Assembly: GCF_014930365.1 (NCBI RefSeq)
Contig: NZ_JABXWI010000029.1
Coordinates: 1-64,000 of the forward strand
DNA: 64,000 nt
Source of the DNA: Streptomyces caniscabiei
Lineage (GTDB): Bacteria > Actinomycetota > Actinomycetes > Streptomycetales > Streptomycetaceae
Direction of reading: 5' to 3'
Part shown: one piece after another, positions 32,556-39,926 of the stretch
How the letters are laid out: the number at the start of each line of letters is the position of its first letter
How positions within the stretch are numbered: position 1 is the stretch's first letter
Program-made: the position numbers and the translations under genes
The notes under the pieces: model-generated
Databases searched by the model: none
Told to the model about the DNA's origin: nothing
The model's input: only the letters and a program-made list of their open reading frames with translations

Positions 32556-33833
32556 ATGGCAGAAGAGAAGAAGCGCACCCGGCAGCCCAACGGCCGATCC
32601 TCCATCTACCTGGGCACCGACGGGAAATGGCACGGACGAGTGACCGTCGGCATCCGCGACGACGGTCGCCCCGACCGGCGCCACGTCGAACGCAAGACCC
32701 GCGCCGAAGTGACGGCGGCCGTCCGCGAATTGGAGAAGAAGCGCGAGGCCAAGACTCTGGCCAAGCCGGGGAAGGCGTGGACTGTCACGACGTGGCTGAC
32801 CCACTGGGTCGAGACGATCGCTCCCCTCGCGGTGAACGAGAACACCATGGTCGGCTACGGCGTGGCCGTCCGGAAGCACCTGATCCCCGCGCTCGGGTCT
32901 CACCGGCTGGACAAGCTGAGGCCGGAACACATCGAGCGTTTCTACGGGAACATGATGATCGACGGCCGTAAGGCCGGAACGATCCACCAGATTCACCGCA
33001 CCTTCCGCACCGCGCTGAACGAAGCGGTACGCCGTGGCCACCTGGGGCGGAACCCCGTCCAACTCGCCAAGGCCCCCCGCGTCCGGGAAGAGGAAGTCGA
33101 GCCCTACACCGTTGAAGAGGTTCAGCGGCTCTTGCGGGCCGCCGACGACCGCCGGAACTCCGCACGCTGGGCCGTGGCGCTCGCGCTCGGTCTGCGGCAG
33201 GGGGAGGCACTGGGCCTCAAGTGGTCTGACGTAGACCTGGAGCGGGGCGTCATGATGGTCCGGCGTAGTCGCCGCCGGCCGCGCTACGCCCACGGGTGCG
33301 GGGACACCTGCGGCCGGAAGGCCGGCTACTGCCCGCAGCGTCAGCGGACGAACCCCGAGACGGCCGACACGAAGTCCCGTGCGGGACGGCGCGCCGTCGG
33401 TCTGCCCGCACAGCTCGTTGATCTACTCCGGGTGCATCAGGCCAAGCAGACCGCCGAACGCGCGGCGGCCGGAGAGGACTGGACGGATGAGGGGTGGCTG
33501 TTCGCGACACCGACCGGCCGGGGCACTTCACCCCGAACGGATTACGACGACTGGAAGGAACTTCTCAGCCACGCGAAGGTACGAGACGGCCGACTACATG
33601 ATGCCCGGCACACCGCCGCCATGGTTCTGTTGATCCTGGGAGTGTCCGAGCGCGCCGTCATGGGGCTCATGGGGTGGTCGACCACGGCCATGGCCGCGCG
33701 GTATCAGCACATGGTGGACTCTGTCCGGAACGACGTCGCCCGGCAGGTCGACGGACTCATCTGGAAGCCGACCGGAGATGCGCCGGACGACGATGACGAT
33801 GGGCTGACCGGGGCCCTCGCGCCGGTCCACTGA
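32556..33833 (+). CDS. int: Tyrosine recombinase integrase
   Basis: The 425-residue integrase catalyses site-specific recombination at the tRNA-Ser anticodon loop. An arm-binding region (1-65) is followed by a SAM-like core-binding domain (about 75-175). The catalytic domain has Arg in GLRQGEALGL (about 215), Lys in TKSRAGRRAV, the box HDARHTAA (about 348) and nucleophile Tyr383 in MAARYQH. The usual second His of box III is replaced by Trp in MGWSTT, a common variant. A Cys-rich insert (HGCGDTCGRKAGYC) sits after the Arg box. The acidic tail DDDDDGL is unusual. All key residues are present, so it is predicted active. Confidence 0.95.
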   Translation: MAEEKKRTRQPNGRSSIYLGTDGKWHGRVTVGIRDDGRPDRRHVERKTRAEVTAAVRELEKKREAKTLAKPGKAWTVTTWLTHWVETIAPLAVNENTMVGYGVAVRKHLIPALGSHRLDKLRPEHIERFYGNMMIDGRKAGTIHQIHRTFRTALNEAVRRGHLGRNPVQLAKAPRVREEEVEPYTVEEVQRLLRAADDRRNSARWAVALALGLRQGEALGLKWSDVDLERGVMMVRRSRRRPRYAHGCGDTCGRKAGYCPQRQRTNPETADTKSRAGRRAVGLPAQLVDLLRVHQAKQTAERAAAGEDWTDEGWLFATPTGRGTSPRTDYDDWKELLSHAKVRDGRLHDARHTAAMVLLILGVSERAVMGLMGWSTTAMAARYQHMVDSVRNDVARQVDGLIWKPTGDAPDDDDDGLTGALAPVH

Positions 33834-33839
33834 AACGCT

Positions 33840-33877
33840 GGGGCCGCCCGACGGGAATTCCAGCGGTGGGCGGCCCC
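33840..33877. terminator. Bidirectional terminator after int
   Basis: GGGGCCGCCC pairs with GGGCGGCCCC around an 18-base loop, between the convergent integrase gene and the small minus-strand gene. Confidence 0.8.
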
Positions 33878-33897
33878 GGCTTCAGTCCGGCGGAGTG

Positions 33898-34116
33898 TCA
33901 CTCCCGCAGGTAGCCCAAAATGATCATTCCGAGCGTGAAGGCGATGACAAACGCCCCGCCCCCAGCACCGGAGGCTTCGTAGAACGTGAGGTCGCCCACA
34001 CGGCTGGCGTAAATGCCCACCATAAGGGCAGCAAGCATGGAAATGAGGGCGATGAGCGTGACCAGGGTCGCCTTCGAAAGGCGAGCCTCGCCGGGGTGTT
34101 GCTGTGTACCGTCCAC
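33898..34116 (-). CDS. Small two-helix membrane protein
   Basis: 72 residues with a short polar head, then helix 1 (about 18-38, LVTLIALISMLAALMVGIYA), a small loop, and helix 2 (about 50-68). It lies between int and attR. A possible role in superinfection immunity or surface exclusion is speculation. The remaining 34,117-34,497 stretch is lower in GC and holds no supported gene. Confidence 0.6.
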   Translation of the reverse strand: MDGTQQHPGEARLSKATLVTLIALISMLAALMVGIYASRVGDLTFYEASGAGGGAFVIAFTLGMIILGYLRE

Positions 34117-34497
34117 CTGTGGGTCCTGTTCTGTGAAGGGAACGCGCGACCTGATCGATGGCTCGCCGGAACGGCCGTAGGAAGTTGTCCGGCGGGCTCA
34201 TCGGGTCACCGAAATCCTCCTGGGTTCGAGCCCGACTCACATAACAGAACCGGGGGTTTGTGGGGGATCACACTCCATAGACAGACGGGCAACATCTCTA
34301 CTAAACGGGACTTATCACCCCCGAAGTCTTCATCGATCAGCCCATAGGCAAGTGCGGACTTCTCTCCTGGGGACGCGCCCGCACTCCTGCATCGAGGAGC
34401 GGCGGCGCGTGGAGGCCGCGCTTTAGGGGCCGGTCCTTCCCCAGTGCGGCTCGGGAAGTAAGGCGCGAGGGCTTCAGAACGCGAACGAGCGGCCAAC

Positions 34498-34518
34498 TGA
34501 GACGGAAACTGAGACGGA
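34498..34518 (+). repeat. Right arm-type integrase repeat
   Basis: A perfect 21-bp copy of 20884-20904, in the same orientation, 44 bp inside the right core. See the left copy. Confidence 0.65.
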
Positions 34519-34524
34519 AGATCA

Positions 34525-34557
34525 CGAAAGGGCGGCCCCATCGGGACCGCCCTTTCG
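34525..34557. terminator. Element-borne hairpin next to tRNA-Ser
   Basis: GAAAGGGCGGCCCC pairs with GGGACCGCCCTTTC, immediately beyond the tRNA 3' end. It replaces the chromosomal hairpin (20690-20720) that the insertion moved 13.9 kb away, so tRNA termination is preserved. Confidence 0.75.
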
Positions 34558-34562
34558 TCTAC

Positions 34563-34619
34563 CAGCGGTAGCGGAGGGATTTGAACCCTCGGTGACTTGC
34601 GCCACACTCGCTTTCGAGG
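34563..34619 (-). repeat. attR core (part of the intact tRNA-Ser)
   Basis: 57 bp identical to attL at 20721-20777. It forms the 3' part of the functional tRNA-Ser gene. Confidence 0.93.
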
Positions 34620-34650
34620 CGAGCTCCTTCGGCCGCTCGGACACGCTACC
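34566..34650 (-). tRNA. tRNA-Ser(CGA)
   Basis: An 85-nt class II tRNA on the minus strand. Acceptor GGTAGCG pairs with CGCTACC. The anticodon stem CTCGC/GCGAG encloses loop CTCGAAA (anticodon CGA). There is a long variable arm and T arm GAGGGTTCAAATCCCTC. The CCA end is not encoded. The gene reads intact at the right end of the integrated element. It decodes UCG. Confidence 0.95.
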
Positions 34651-34728
34651 GAGGGAGACCTTACAGCAAGGTGCGGCGTGGTTTGAAATCGGAATCGGGC
34701 GGGACCGGAGGCCGGTGCGGAGGGGGTG

Positions 34729-35214
34729 TCAGCGGGTGCGGAAGAAGTCGGTGAGAAGTCGGGCGCAGTCGTCGGCGAGGACACCCTCGACGACCTCGGG
34801 GCGGTGGTTGAGCCGACGGTCGCGTACGACGTCCCAGAGCGAGCCGGCGGCTCCGGCCTTCTCGTCGCGCGCGCCGTAGACGACGCGGTCGACCCGGGAC
34901 TGCACGAGGGCGCCCGCGCACATCGTGCACGGTTCGAGGGTCACGACCAGGGTGCAGCCGGTCAGCCGCCACTCGCCCGCCCGTCTCCCGCCACCACCCT
35001 TGCCGGAGGCGCTTCGCGCCGCTGAATCCCTCAAAGCCGCGGCGGCGCGGCGGACGGCGAGCACCTCCGCGTGCGCGGTGGGATCGCCGGTCGCCTCGCG
35101 TTCGTTGTGACCGGTGGCCAGTACGGTCGTGCCGTCCGGGGACAGGACGACCGCACCGACCGGGACGTCACCACCCTCGGCGGCCCGCCCGGCCTCGACC
35201 AGGGCGAGCCGCAT
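34729..35214 (-). CDS. tadA: tRNA adenosine(34) deaminase TadA
   Basis: A 161-residue zinc deaminase that makes inosine at the wobble position of tRNA-Arg(ACG). The active site is His48-Ala-Glu50 (AHAEVL) and Cys96/Cys99 (EPCTMC), with the usual CDA fold around them. A Gly/Ser/Arg-rich insertion (about 64-80) separates the motifs and is longer than in most homologues. Sequence upstream of ATG 35214 (DPVRDRWRAA) reads on in frame but has no ATG/GTG/TTG start. It follows the TadA-associated gene on the same strand. It is essential in most bacteria. Confidence 0.95.
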   Translation of the reverse strand: MRLALVEAGRAAEGGDVPVGAVVLSPDGTTVLATGHNEREATGDPTAHAEVLAVRRAAAALRDSAARSASGKGGGGRRAGEWRLTGCTLVVTLEPCTMCAGALVQSRVDRVVYGARDEKAGAAGSLWDVVRDRRLNHRPEVVEGVLADDCARLLTDFFRTR

Positions 35215-35366
35215 CGCGGCCCGCCAGCGGTCACGTACGGGATCGGCGCCACCCGAGGCGTCGCCGCCGGTCGCGCGGGTGGCACCCGTTGCGCCGGTCG
35301 GCCCCGACGGAGCCGTTGGACCTGTTGGACCTGCCGGCCGAGACTGCCCCGACGGACGCGGCGGAG

Positions 35367-35891
35367 TCAGCGGACCGTCTCCAGGACCTCCGACGCTCCG
35401 AGGGCCTCGGCGATCGAGTTGAGGGCGTCGTCGGCGTCGAGGGCGCGCAGCTCCTTCTCGGTCACCCCCAGGTCGTCGAGGATCTCGGTGTCGCCGACCG
35501 GGCTGTGCGGGACGGCCTCGGCGCTCGTGTCGTCGTCATCGTCGTCCGGCTCACCGTCCTCCGTGCCGTCCAGGTCGAGGGAGTCCAGGTCGGCGGTGTC
35601 GTCGCCCGGATCCCTTCCGAGCAGTTCGTCGGTGAGCAGGATCTCGCCGTAGCTGCTGCGGGCAGCGGCGGCGGCGTCCGAGACGTAGATACGAGGGTCG
35701 TCCTCACCATCGATGCGGACGACGCCGAACCACGCGTCCTCCTGCTCGATGAGCACCAGCACCGTGTCGTCGTCGGGCGAGGCTTCACGGGCCAGGTCGG
35801 CCAGATCCGACAGGGTTTCCACATCGTCGAGCTCTGTGTCGCTCGCTTCCCACCCGTCTTCGGTGCGCGCGAGCAGTGCGGCGAAGTACAC
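35367..35891 (-). CDS. tRNA adenosine deaminase-associated protein
   Basis: The 174-residue acidic protein begins (M)YFAALLARTEDGWEASDTELDDVETLSDL. It has a compact N-terminal alpha/beta part (to about 90), an Asp-rich linker with DDDDDD and a small C-terminal helical part (DLGVTEKELRALDADDALNSIAEALGASEV). It is conserved upstream of tadA in actinobacteria, which gives the family its name; its biochemical role is unknown. I use GTG 35891, 7 bases after GGGAGAG. ATG 35912 is the alternative, without a site. Confidence 0.85.
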   Translation of the reverse strand: MYFAALLARTEDGWEASDTELDDVETLSDLADLAREASPDDDTVLVLIEQEDAWFGVVRIDGEDDPRIYVSDAAAAARSSYGEILLTDELLGRDPGDDTADLDSLDLDGTEDGEPDDDDDDTSAEAVPHSPVGDTEILDDLGVTEKELRALDADDALNSIAEALGASEVLETVR

Positions 35892-36173
35892 CGTGACTCT
35901 CCCACTGGTCATAGGTGTGCCGGTCGGGGGTCCCCCCGGCGGAGGTTGCGGGTGGGGAGGCTTGCGGTCCGAGCCCCACCCACTCGGAATCGTGGCAGAA
36001 ACAGAGCGCACAGGGGACGTCTTCGGCTCCCTGTGTCCGGCTCTTTTGATCGCCGGTGGGTCCGCCGTTCACCTGCGCACCTGTTGCCGCCACCAGCGGA
36101 TCGTACGCGGAGTTCCTGGCCGCATATGCACGACCACCCCGTGAACGCCCCACACATACCCCACGAACCCGAC

Positions 36174-36225
36174 ACATGGGCCCCCACATGGGCCCCCATG
36201 GGCTCCCATACGGGCCCCGTATGGG
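36174..36225. repeat. Palindromic and tandem repeats upstream of the tadA operon
   Basis: ACATGGGCCCCC is tandemly repeated (36174-36197), followed by CCCATACGG-GCC-CCGTATGGG (36205-36225), a perfect 9-bp-armed inverted repeat. They lie between the minus-strand genes ending at 36343 and starting at 35891. They could be a terminator for the upstream gene or a regulator site for the tadA-associated operon. Confidence 0.5.
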
Positions 36226-36342
36226 TCTCCGTGGGTGGCTCCGGGGAGGGCGGACAGTGGTGCGCGGGGCGGATCGCGAGGATCACGGGGGATCACGGAG
36301 GGGGGCGGGGGCGTGTCCCCGGGCCCCCCGGGCCCCCGAGGC

Positions 36343-36738
36343 TCACCAGCGGAACGTGCGCATGCGCATGGCGTGGCGGAGGCGTGCGGCCTTGGCGCGG
36401 CGGGGCTGGACGCGGTCGCGCAGCTCCCGTGCCTCCGTCAGCTCCCGCAGGAACTGCGCCCGCCGCCGCCGTCGCGCCGCCTCGCTCTCCGCTCCGGTCT
36501 CGCGCGCCCCCTCGGCCGTTCCCTGGCCCTGGGCCGTTCCCGCGAGCGTCCCCTTCACCGTTCCCTCGATCGTTCCCGCCACCTGGTCGCCCCTCTGTGT
36601 CGCGCGGTCCGTCGGCTGCTCGGTGTCGCGGGGCGCCCCGGTTCGGCGGCCCGCCTGCCCGGGGGCTCGGGGTGCCCGGGTCGGCCCGCCCCTGGTCCTC
36701 GCGGTCCCGTTCGCCGTTCGTACTGGCTTGTCGGTCAT
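36343..36738 (-). CDS. Conserved basic hypothetical protein
   Basis: The 131-residue protein has a disordered, Gly/Thr/Arg-rich first two thirds (VAGTIEGTVKGTLAGTAQGQGT repeats). The conserved-looking basic end is ARRRRRAQFLRELTEARELRDRV followed by RLRHAMRMRTFRW. ATG 36738 is chosen; the frame extends further upstream without a site. It is divergent from upp with 185 bp between. The helical basic tail suggests nucleic-acid or ribosome binding, which is inference. Confidence 0.6.
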   Translation of the reverse strand: MTDKPVRTANGTARTRGGPTRAPRAPGQAGRRTGAPRDTEQPTDRATQRGDQVAGTIEGTVKGTLAGTAQGQGTAEGARETGAESEAARRRRRAQFLRELTEARELRDRVQPRRAKAARLRHAMRMRTFRW

Positions 36739-36923
36739 GTGCCCCCGCTCGGCCGTCGGCTGCTGATCGGCGGCGTTTCCGGAGTGGGCGAACGTCAGGC
36801 ATCGGCTCGTTCGGGCGCCGCTCTGTTCATCCCACTTTCCCTCCGATGGGGGGTTTGATGCCATCGGGAGGGGCGGACCGTGCGGGGGCGCTCGCGGCTG
36901 TCGCCCCGGTTACTGTTGTGGAC

Positions 36924-37559
36924 ATGCGCCTCCATGTCGTCGACCACCCCCTGGTCGCTCACAAGCTCACCACGCTGCGCGACCAGCGCACCGACTCCCC
37001 GACCTTCCGTCGTCTCGCCGACGAACTGGTCACCCTGCTCGCCTACGAGGCCACGCGGGACGTGCGCACGGAGCTCGTCGACATCACGACGCCGGTCGCC
37101 TCGACCACCGGCGTCAAGCTCTCCCACCCGCGCCCGCTCGTCGTGCCGATCCTGCGGGCCGGTCTCGGCATGCTCGACGGCATGGTCCGGCTGCTGCCGA
37201 CCGCCGAGGTGGGCTTCCTGGGCATGATCCGCAACGAGGAGACGCTCGAGGCCTCCACGTACGCCACCCGCATGCCGGAGGACCTCTCCGGGCGTCAGGT
37301 GTACGTCCTCGACCCCATGCTCGCGACCGGTGGCACCCTCGTCGCCGCGATCCGTGAGCTGATCGCCCGCGGCGCGGACGACGTGACCGCCGTGGTGCTG
37401 CTCGCCGCCCCCGAGGGCGTCGAGATCATGGAGCGCGAGCTGGCGGGCACCCCGGTGACGGTCGTGACCGCCGCGGTCGACGAGCGCCTGAACGAGCACG
37501 GCTACATCGTGCCGGGCCTGGGGGACGCGGGCGACCGGCTGTACGGCGCCGCCGAGTAG
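36924..37559 (+). CDS. upp: Uracil phosphoribosyltransferase
   Basis: A 211-residue cytoplasmic salvage enzyme: uracil + PRPP gives UMP + diphosphate. It starts MRLHVVDHPLVAHKLTTLRD, has the SHPRPLVVPILRAGLGMLDGM segment, the PRPP loop VYVLDPMLATGGTLVAAI (about 127-144) and ends with the uracil-binding GYIVPGLGDAGDRLYGA. Length and motifs are standard. ATG 36924 is used. It is convergent with the LytR_C gene. Upstream, GTTACTGTTGTG lies too close to be a clear promoter. Confidence 0.97.
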   Translation: MRLHVVDHPLVAHKLTTLRDQRTDSPTFRRLADELVTLLAYEATRDVRTELVDITTPVASTTGVKLSHPRPLVVPILRAGLGMLDGMVRLLPTAEVGFLGMIRNEETLEASTYATRMPEDLSGRQVYVLDPMLATGGTLVAAIRELIARGADDVTAVVLLAAPEGVEIMERELAGTPVTVVTAAVDERLNEHGYIVPGLGDAGDRLYGAAE

Positions 37560-37603
37560 CCGGGGCGGCGGCTCCCACGGAGGCAGCGGTTCCCTACGGG
37601 GTG

Positions 37604-37639
37604 AGCGGCTGTTACGGGGTCAGCGGCTGTTACGGGGTC
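37604..37639 (+). repeat. 18-bp tandem duplication at a gene end
   Basis: AGCGGCTGTTACGGGGTC occurs twice in a row. The second copy includes the first two bases of the reverse-strand stop codon of the LytR_C gene. Confidence 0.8.
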
Positions 37640-38321
37640 AGCAGGTCTTCGTCGTGGTGGGCGTCGGCTTGGGGCTGGTCAGGTCGGCCAGCGCCTTGTC
37701 GGCGTCCTTCTGCTTGCTGAGGGCCTTGAAGCCGGTGCCGATGATCAGGTCCACCTCGGTGGCCTTCTTGCGACCGTCGGTCTTCAGCTGGGCTCCGGCG
37801 AGCTGGGTGTTGAGCACCGGCAGCGCCGTGCCCTCGGCGGCCTTCGCGCCGAGCAGGAGCGCGGCGCCCTTGACCTTCTTGTCGTACTCCTTGGTCGCGT
37901 TGCCCACGTTGCCGATGCGGAAGCCGCGCTTCTTCAGCTCGTCGGCGGTCTCCTTGGCGAGGCCCGCGCGCGGCGTGGCGTTGAGAACGTTGACGGTGAT
38001 CTTGCCGGGTGCGGGGAAGCCCTTCGCCGACGCACCGGTCATGGCGCTGTCGGACTTGCCGGCCGAGCCGCTCGCCTTCGGGGACGGGCTCACCCGGGTC
38101 CCGCAGTCCGCCTTGGGGCCGGCCGCGGCGGCCTGGTCCCCGTCGCCGGTGAAGACGTCGATGAGCTGCAGGGTTCCCCAGCCGACGAGGCCGAGGGCGG
38201 TCGCGGACGCGGCGACGGCGAGGACGAGCCTGCGACGCCTCTTGGGCCGGCGCAGCCTCGGGTACTTGTCCCCCGTGATCCGGTACTGGCCGCCCATGCC
38301 AGGAGGAGTCAGCATGCTCAT
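37638..38321 (-). CDS. LytR C-terminal-domain envelope protein
   Basis: The 227-residue protein has a basic cytoplasmic head (GDKYPRLRRPKRRRR) and one membrane helix (about 32-53). A Ser/Lys-rich linker is followed by an extracytoplasmic LytR_C domain (about 105-200: ITVNVLNATPRAGLAKETADELKKRGFRIGNVGNAT). The tail is Pro/Thr-rich and ends in Cys. LytR_C domains occur in cell-wall polymer ligases, but here no ligase domain is present. An accessory envelope role is likely. A preceding AGGAGG-like site lies inside the N-terminal codons, so ATG 38321 is chosen by frame. Confidence 0.85.
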   Translation of the reverse strand: MSMLTPPGMGGQYRITGDKYPRLRRPKRRRRLVLAVAASATALGLVGWGTLQLIDVFTGDGDQAAAAGPKADCGTRVSPSPKASGSAGKSDSAMTGASAKGFPAPGKITVNVLNATPRAGLAKETADELKKRGFRIGNVGNATKEYDKKVKGAALLLGAKAAEGTALPVLNTQLAGAQLKTDGRKKATEVDLIIGTGFKALSKQKDADKALADLTSPKPTPTTTKTC

Positions 38322-38482
38322 GGGCGCAGCGTAGTGCCGTTGGACGGCGATGCCTACTAGATGATCATTCACCGCGCTGCAGTCCAACCCGAAAGGGCCA
38401 ACGCACGCGGCCCGGCGGCCGAGCGGCCGGGGGTGCGCGGGTGGGGGTCGCCTGCGGTGAGGGGTGTGGGGGGGTGTGGGTT

Positions 38483-38779
38483 CTAGTCCAGTTCGAGGAC
38501 GCGGGCGTGGAGCACCTGGCGTTGTTGTAGGGCCGCGCGGACCGCGCGGTGGAGGCCGTCCTCCAGGTACAGATCGCCCTGCCACTTCACCACGTGCGCG
38601 AAGAGGTCGCCGTAGAAGGTGGAGTCCTCGGCGAGGAGGGTCTCCAGGTCCAACTGCCCCTTGGTCGTCACGAGCTGATCGAGGCGGACCGGGCGCGGCG
38701 CGACGTCCGCCCACTGCCGGGTGCTTTCCCGGCCGTGGTCGGGGTACGGCCGGCCGTTTCCGATGCGCTTGAAGATCAC
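38483..38779 (-). CDS. ParB-like-fold small protein, conserved in actinobacteria
   Basis: The 98-residue product begins MIFKRIGNGRPYPDHGRESTRQWADVAPRPV. It has VRLDQLVTTKGQLDLETLL, then DLYLEDGLHRAVRAALQQRQVLHARVLELD. The DG-x-HR-x-x-A-x-x-x-x-x...-V-x-A-x-V pattern is that of ParB/Srx N-terminal folds (DGHHR box), although the key His environment differs. It is complete and monocistronic. Databases often give it an antitoxin-like label; I see no toxin partner here. The function is unknown. Confidence 0.75.
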   Translation of the reverse strand: MIFKRIGNGRPYPDHGRESTRQWADVAPRPVRLDQLVTTKGQLDLETLLAEDSTFYGDLFAHVVKWQGDLYLEDGLHRAVRAALQQRQVLHARVLELD

Positions 38780-39110
38780 ACGGAAAGCCTACCGGTCGAG
38801 ACGTTCCGGGCGCAGCCATGGCGACGGAGTGCGACCCCGGAAAAGGCGCCGCGAAGTGGGTCAAAAGGGTCATTCTGGTGGGGGTTCGGTGGGGATCGTG
38901 GGTGCTCGTCGGGGTTCTTTCGGGGGCGCGAAGAGGCCGCCGCGACTTCTCCGGGGCTTCGCCGGGATGTCGTGCGGCCTTCGGTCGGGCGGTGGGGTGC
39001 GGAGGGGGCGGAGCGGGTGAACGCCCTGAAGCTCAGCGGGTCCAGGGCGCTTCACCGTGAGTGGGTGTCGATCGGGTGTGTCGGTCGGGTGTGTCGACCA
39101 GCTGTGGTTA

Positions 39111-39260
39111 TCAGCTGTGGTTCGGGTCCCGTCGCGGACGCTCGTCGCGGTCCGGGGTGTGGGGGTGTTCGGACGCCCGTTCGGATTCGGGCTTGGGGGT
39201 GCTGCGTACGGCCTCTGCCTGGAGGAGCGCGCGAAGGACCGTGTAGGGGTCTGCGGGCAT
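39111..39260 (-). CDS. Small 49-residue protein
   Basis: ATG 39260 follows AGGAGA by 6 bases. The product reads MPADPYTVLRALLQAEAVRST and continues as a charged, disordered tail ending DPNHS. The helical VLRALLQAEA start with a strong ribosome site supports a real small gene. It follows the 39319-39705 gene on the same strand by about 58 bp and may be cotranscribed. The family is not known. The 38,780-39,110 stretch shows nothing else supportable. Confidence 0.5.
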   Translation of the reverse strand: MPADPYTVLRALLQAEAVRSTPKPESERASEHPHTPDRDERPRRDPNHS

Positions 39261-39318
39261 GGGGGTTCTCCTGTCCTGTGCTGATGGTGGTCGATGGGGC
39301 GCGTGAGCTGGGGCTCTC

Positions 39319-39705
39319 TCAGCAGCGCAGGACCACGGAGCGCAGGGCGTGCAGGGCGGACGGGGGCCGGGGCCAGGGTGGGGCGGGGAGGCAGGGGCGG
39401 CCGTGCCGGGGCGCCGGTGTGGGGACGGGGGACACGGGCGAGGGGGAGCGCGGTGGGGCCGACGGGCGAGGGGTGTGCCGGGCCTGGGGGCGGGGGGCGT
39501 TCCCGAGGAGGTCGCACTCGGTCGTGGGGAGTTCGCTCGACGCCGTGGGTGGGAGGGAGGCGGCGGCGTGGGTGGCGGCGTGCGCCGTGGGGACCAGGAG
39601 CGCGACGGTCAGCGCGAGCACCCTCAGCCAGGTTCTGCGCCGGGCGTACCGCCTTGCTCGGACACGGGGGGTGTCCGTGGGGCGGGAGCGGGCGACGGGG
39701 TGCAC
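39319..39705 (-). CDS. Probable secreted, Pro-rich hypothetical protein
   Basis: 128 residues from GTG 39705. The basic n-region (RVRARRYARRRTWLR), hydrophobic core (VLALTVALLVPTAHA) and AHAATHA cleavage region form a convincing signal peptide. The mature part is Pro/Arg-rich, with single Cys residues in TTECDLL and at the C-terminal end (VVLRC). Ribosome-site support is modest. It could instead be a fortuitous frame in GC-rich DNA, but the signal peptide argues for a gene. Confidence 0.45.
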   Translation of the reverse strand: MHPVARSRPTDTPRVRARRYARRRTWLRVLALTVALLVPTAHAATHAAASLPPTASSELPTTECDLLGNAPRPQARHTPRPSAPPRSPSPVSPVPTPAPRHGRPCLPAPPWPRPPSALHALRSVVLRC

Positions 39706-39779
39706 GGGGGATGTTTTCCCGGGACGCGGGTGCGCGTGTCGGGTGGTGCGCGAGATCCGCTCAACCGGCGTACGCGATG

Positions 39780-39870
39780 CGCCCGAAGGGAGGCTCCGAG
39801 GGGAGGCTCCGAGGGGAAGGCCCCGAGGGGAAGGCCCCCGAGGGGAAGGCTCCGAAGGGAGGCCCCCGGC
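39780..39870 (+). repeat. Short tandem repeats downstream of the HhH-GPD gene
   Basis: Five to six units related to GAGGGGAAGGCTCC (14-16 bp) run in tandem, 60 bp past the stop of the glycosylase-like gene. They are intergenic and probably length-variable. Confidence 0.65.
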
Positions 39871-39926
39871 CCGGGGTGGGGCCGGGGGCCCGGGGGCTTG
39901 GGGGCCCTTCTGCGTGGCGCGCGGTG

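Larger units (their letters stand above)
20721..34619. mobile_element. AICE-type integrative conjugative element in tRNA-Ser(CGA)
   Basis: A 13.9-kb element bounded by 57-bp perfect direct repeats (20721-20777 and 34563-34619). Each is the 3' part of tRNA-Ser from the anticodon loop to past the acceptor end. The right copy completes the functional tRNA gene. The cargo is the pSAM2-type set: GntR repressor, small Spd-like genes, TraB/FtsK translocase, replication genes, excisionase and integrase. All hallmark genes read intact, so excision and conjugal transfer look possible. Replication is of the Prim-Pol type, not RepSA. No antibiotic or metabolic cargo is seen; extras are a cytosine methyltransferase, a P-loop kinase and a PycTM-type protein. 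Confidence 0.93.

Noticed and set aside
34180..34250. tRNA-like T-arm (GGGTTCGAGCCC) near the element's right end
   Set aside because: The 5-bp T stem does not pair properly and no acceptor, D or anticodon arms can be built. It is probably chance, or a very old remnant.
36235..37559. Extended upstream start for upp
   Set aside because: Homologous UPRTases begin at MRLHVVDHP (36924). The upstream frame is Arg/Pro-rich non-coding sequence.
38818..39060. Plus-strand frame of 80 codons between the ParB-like gene and the small gene
   Set aside because: No ribosome site; Gly/Arg-rich composition typical of non-coding GC-rich DNA.
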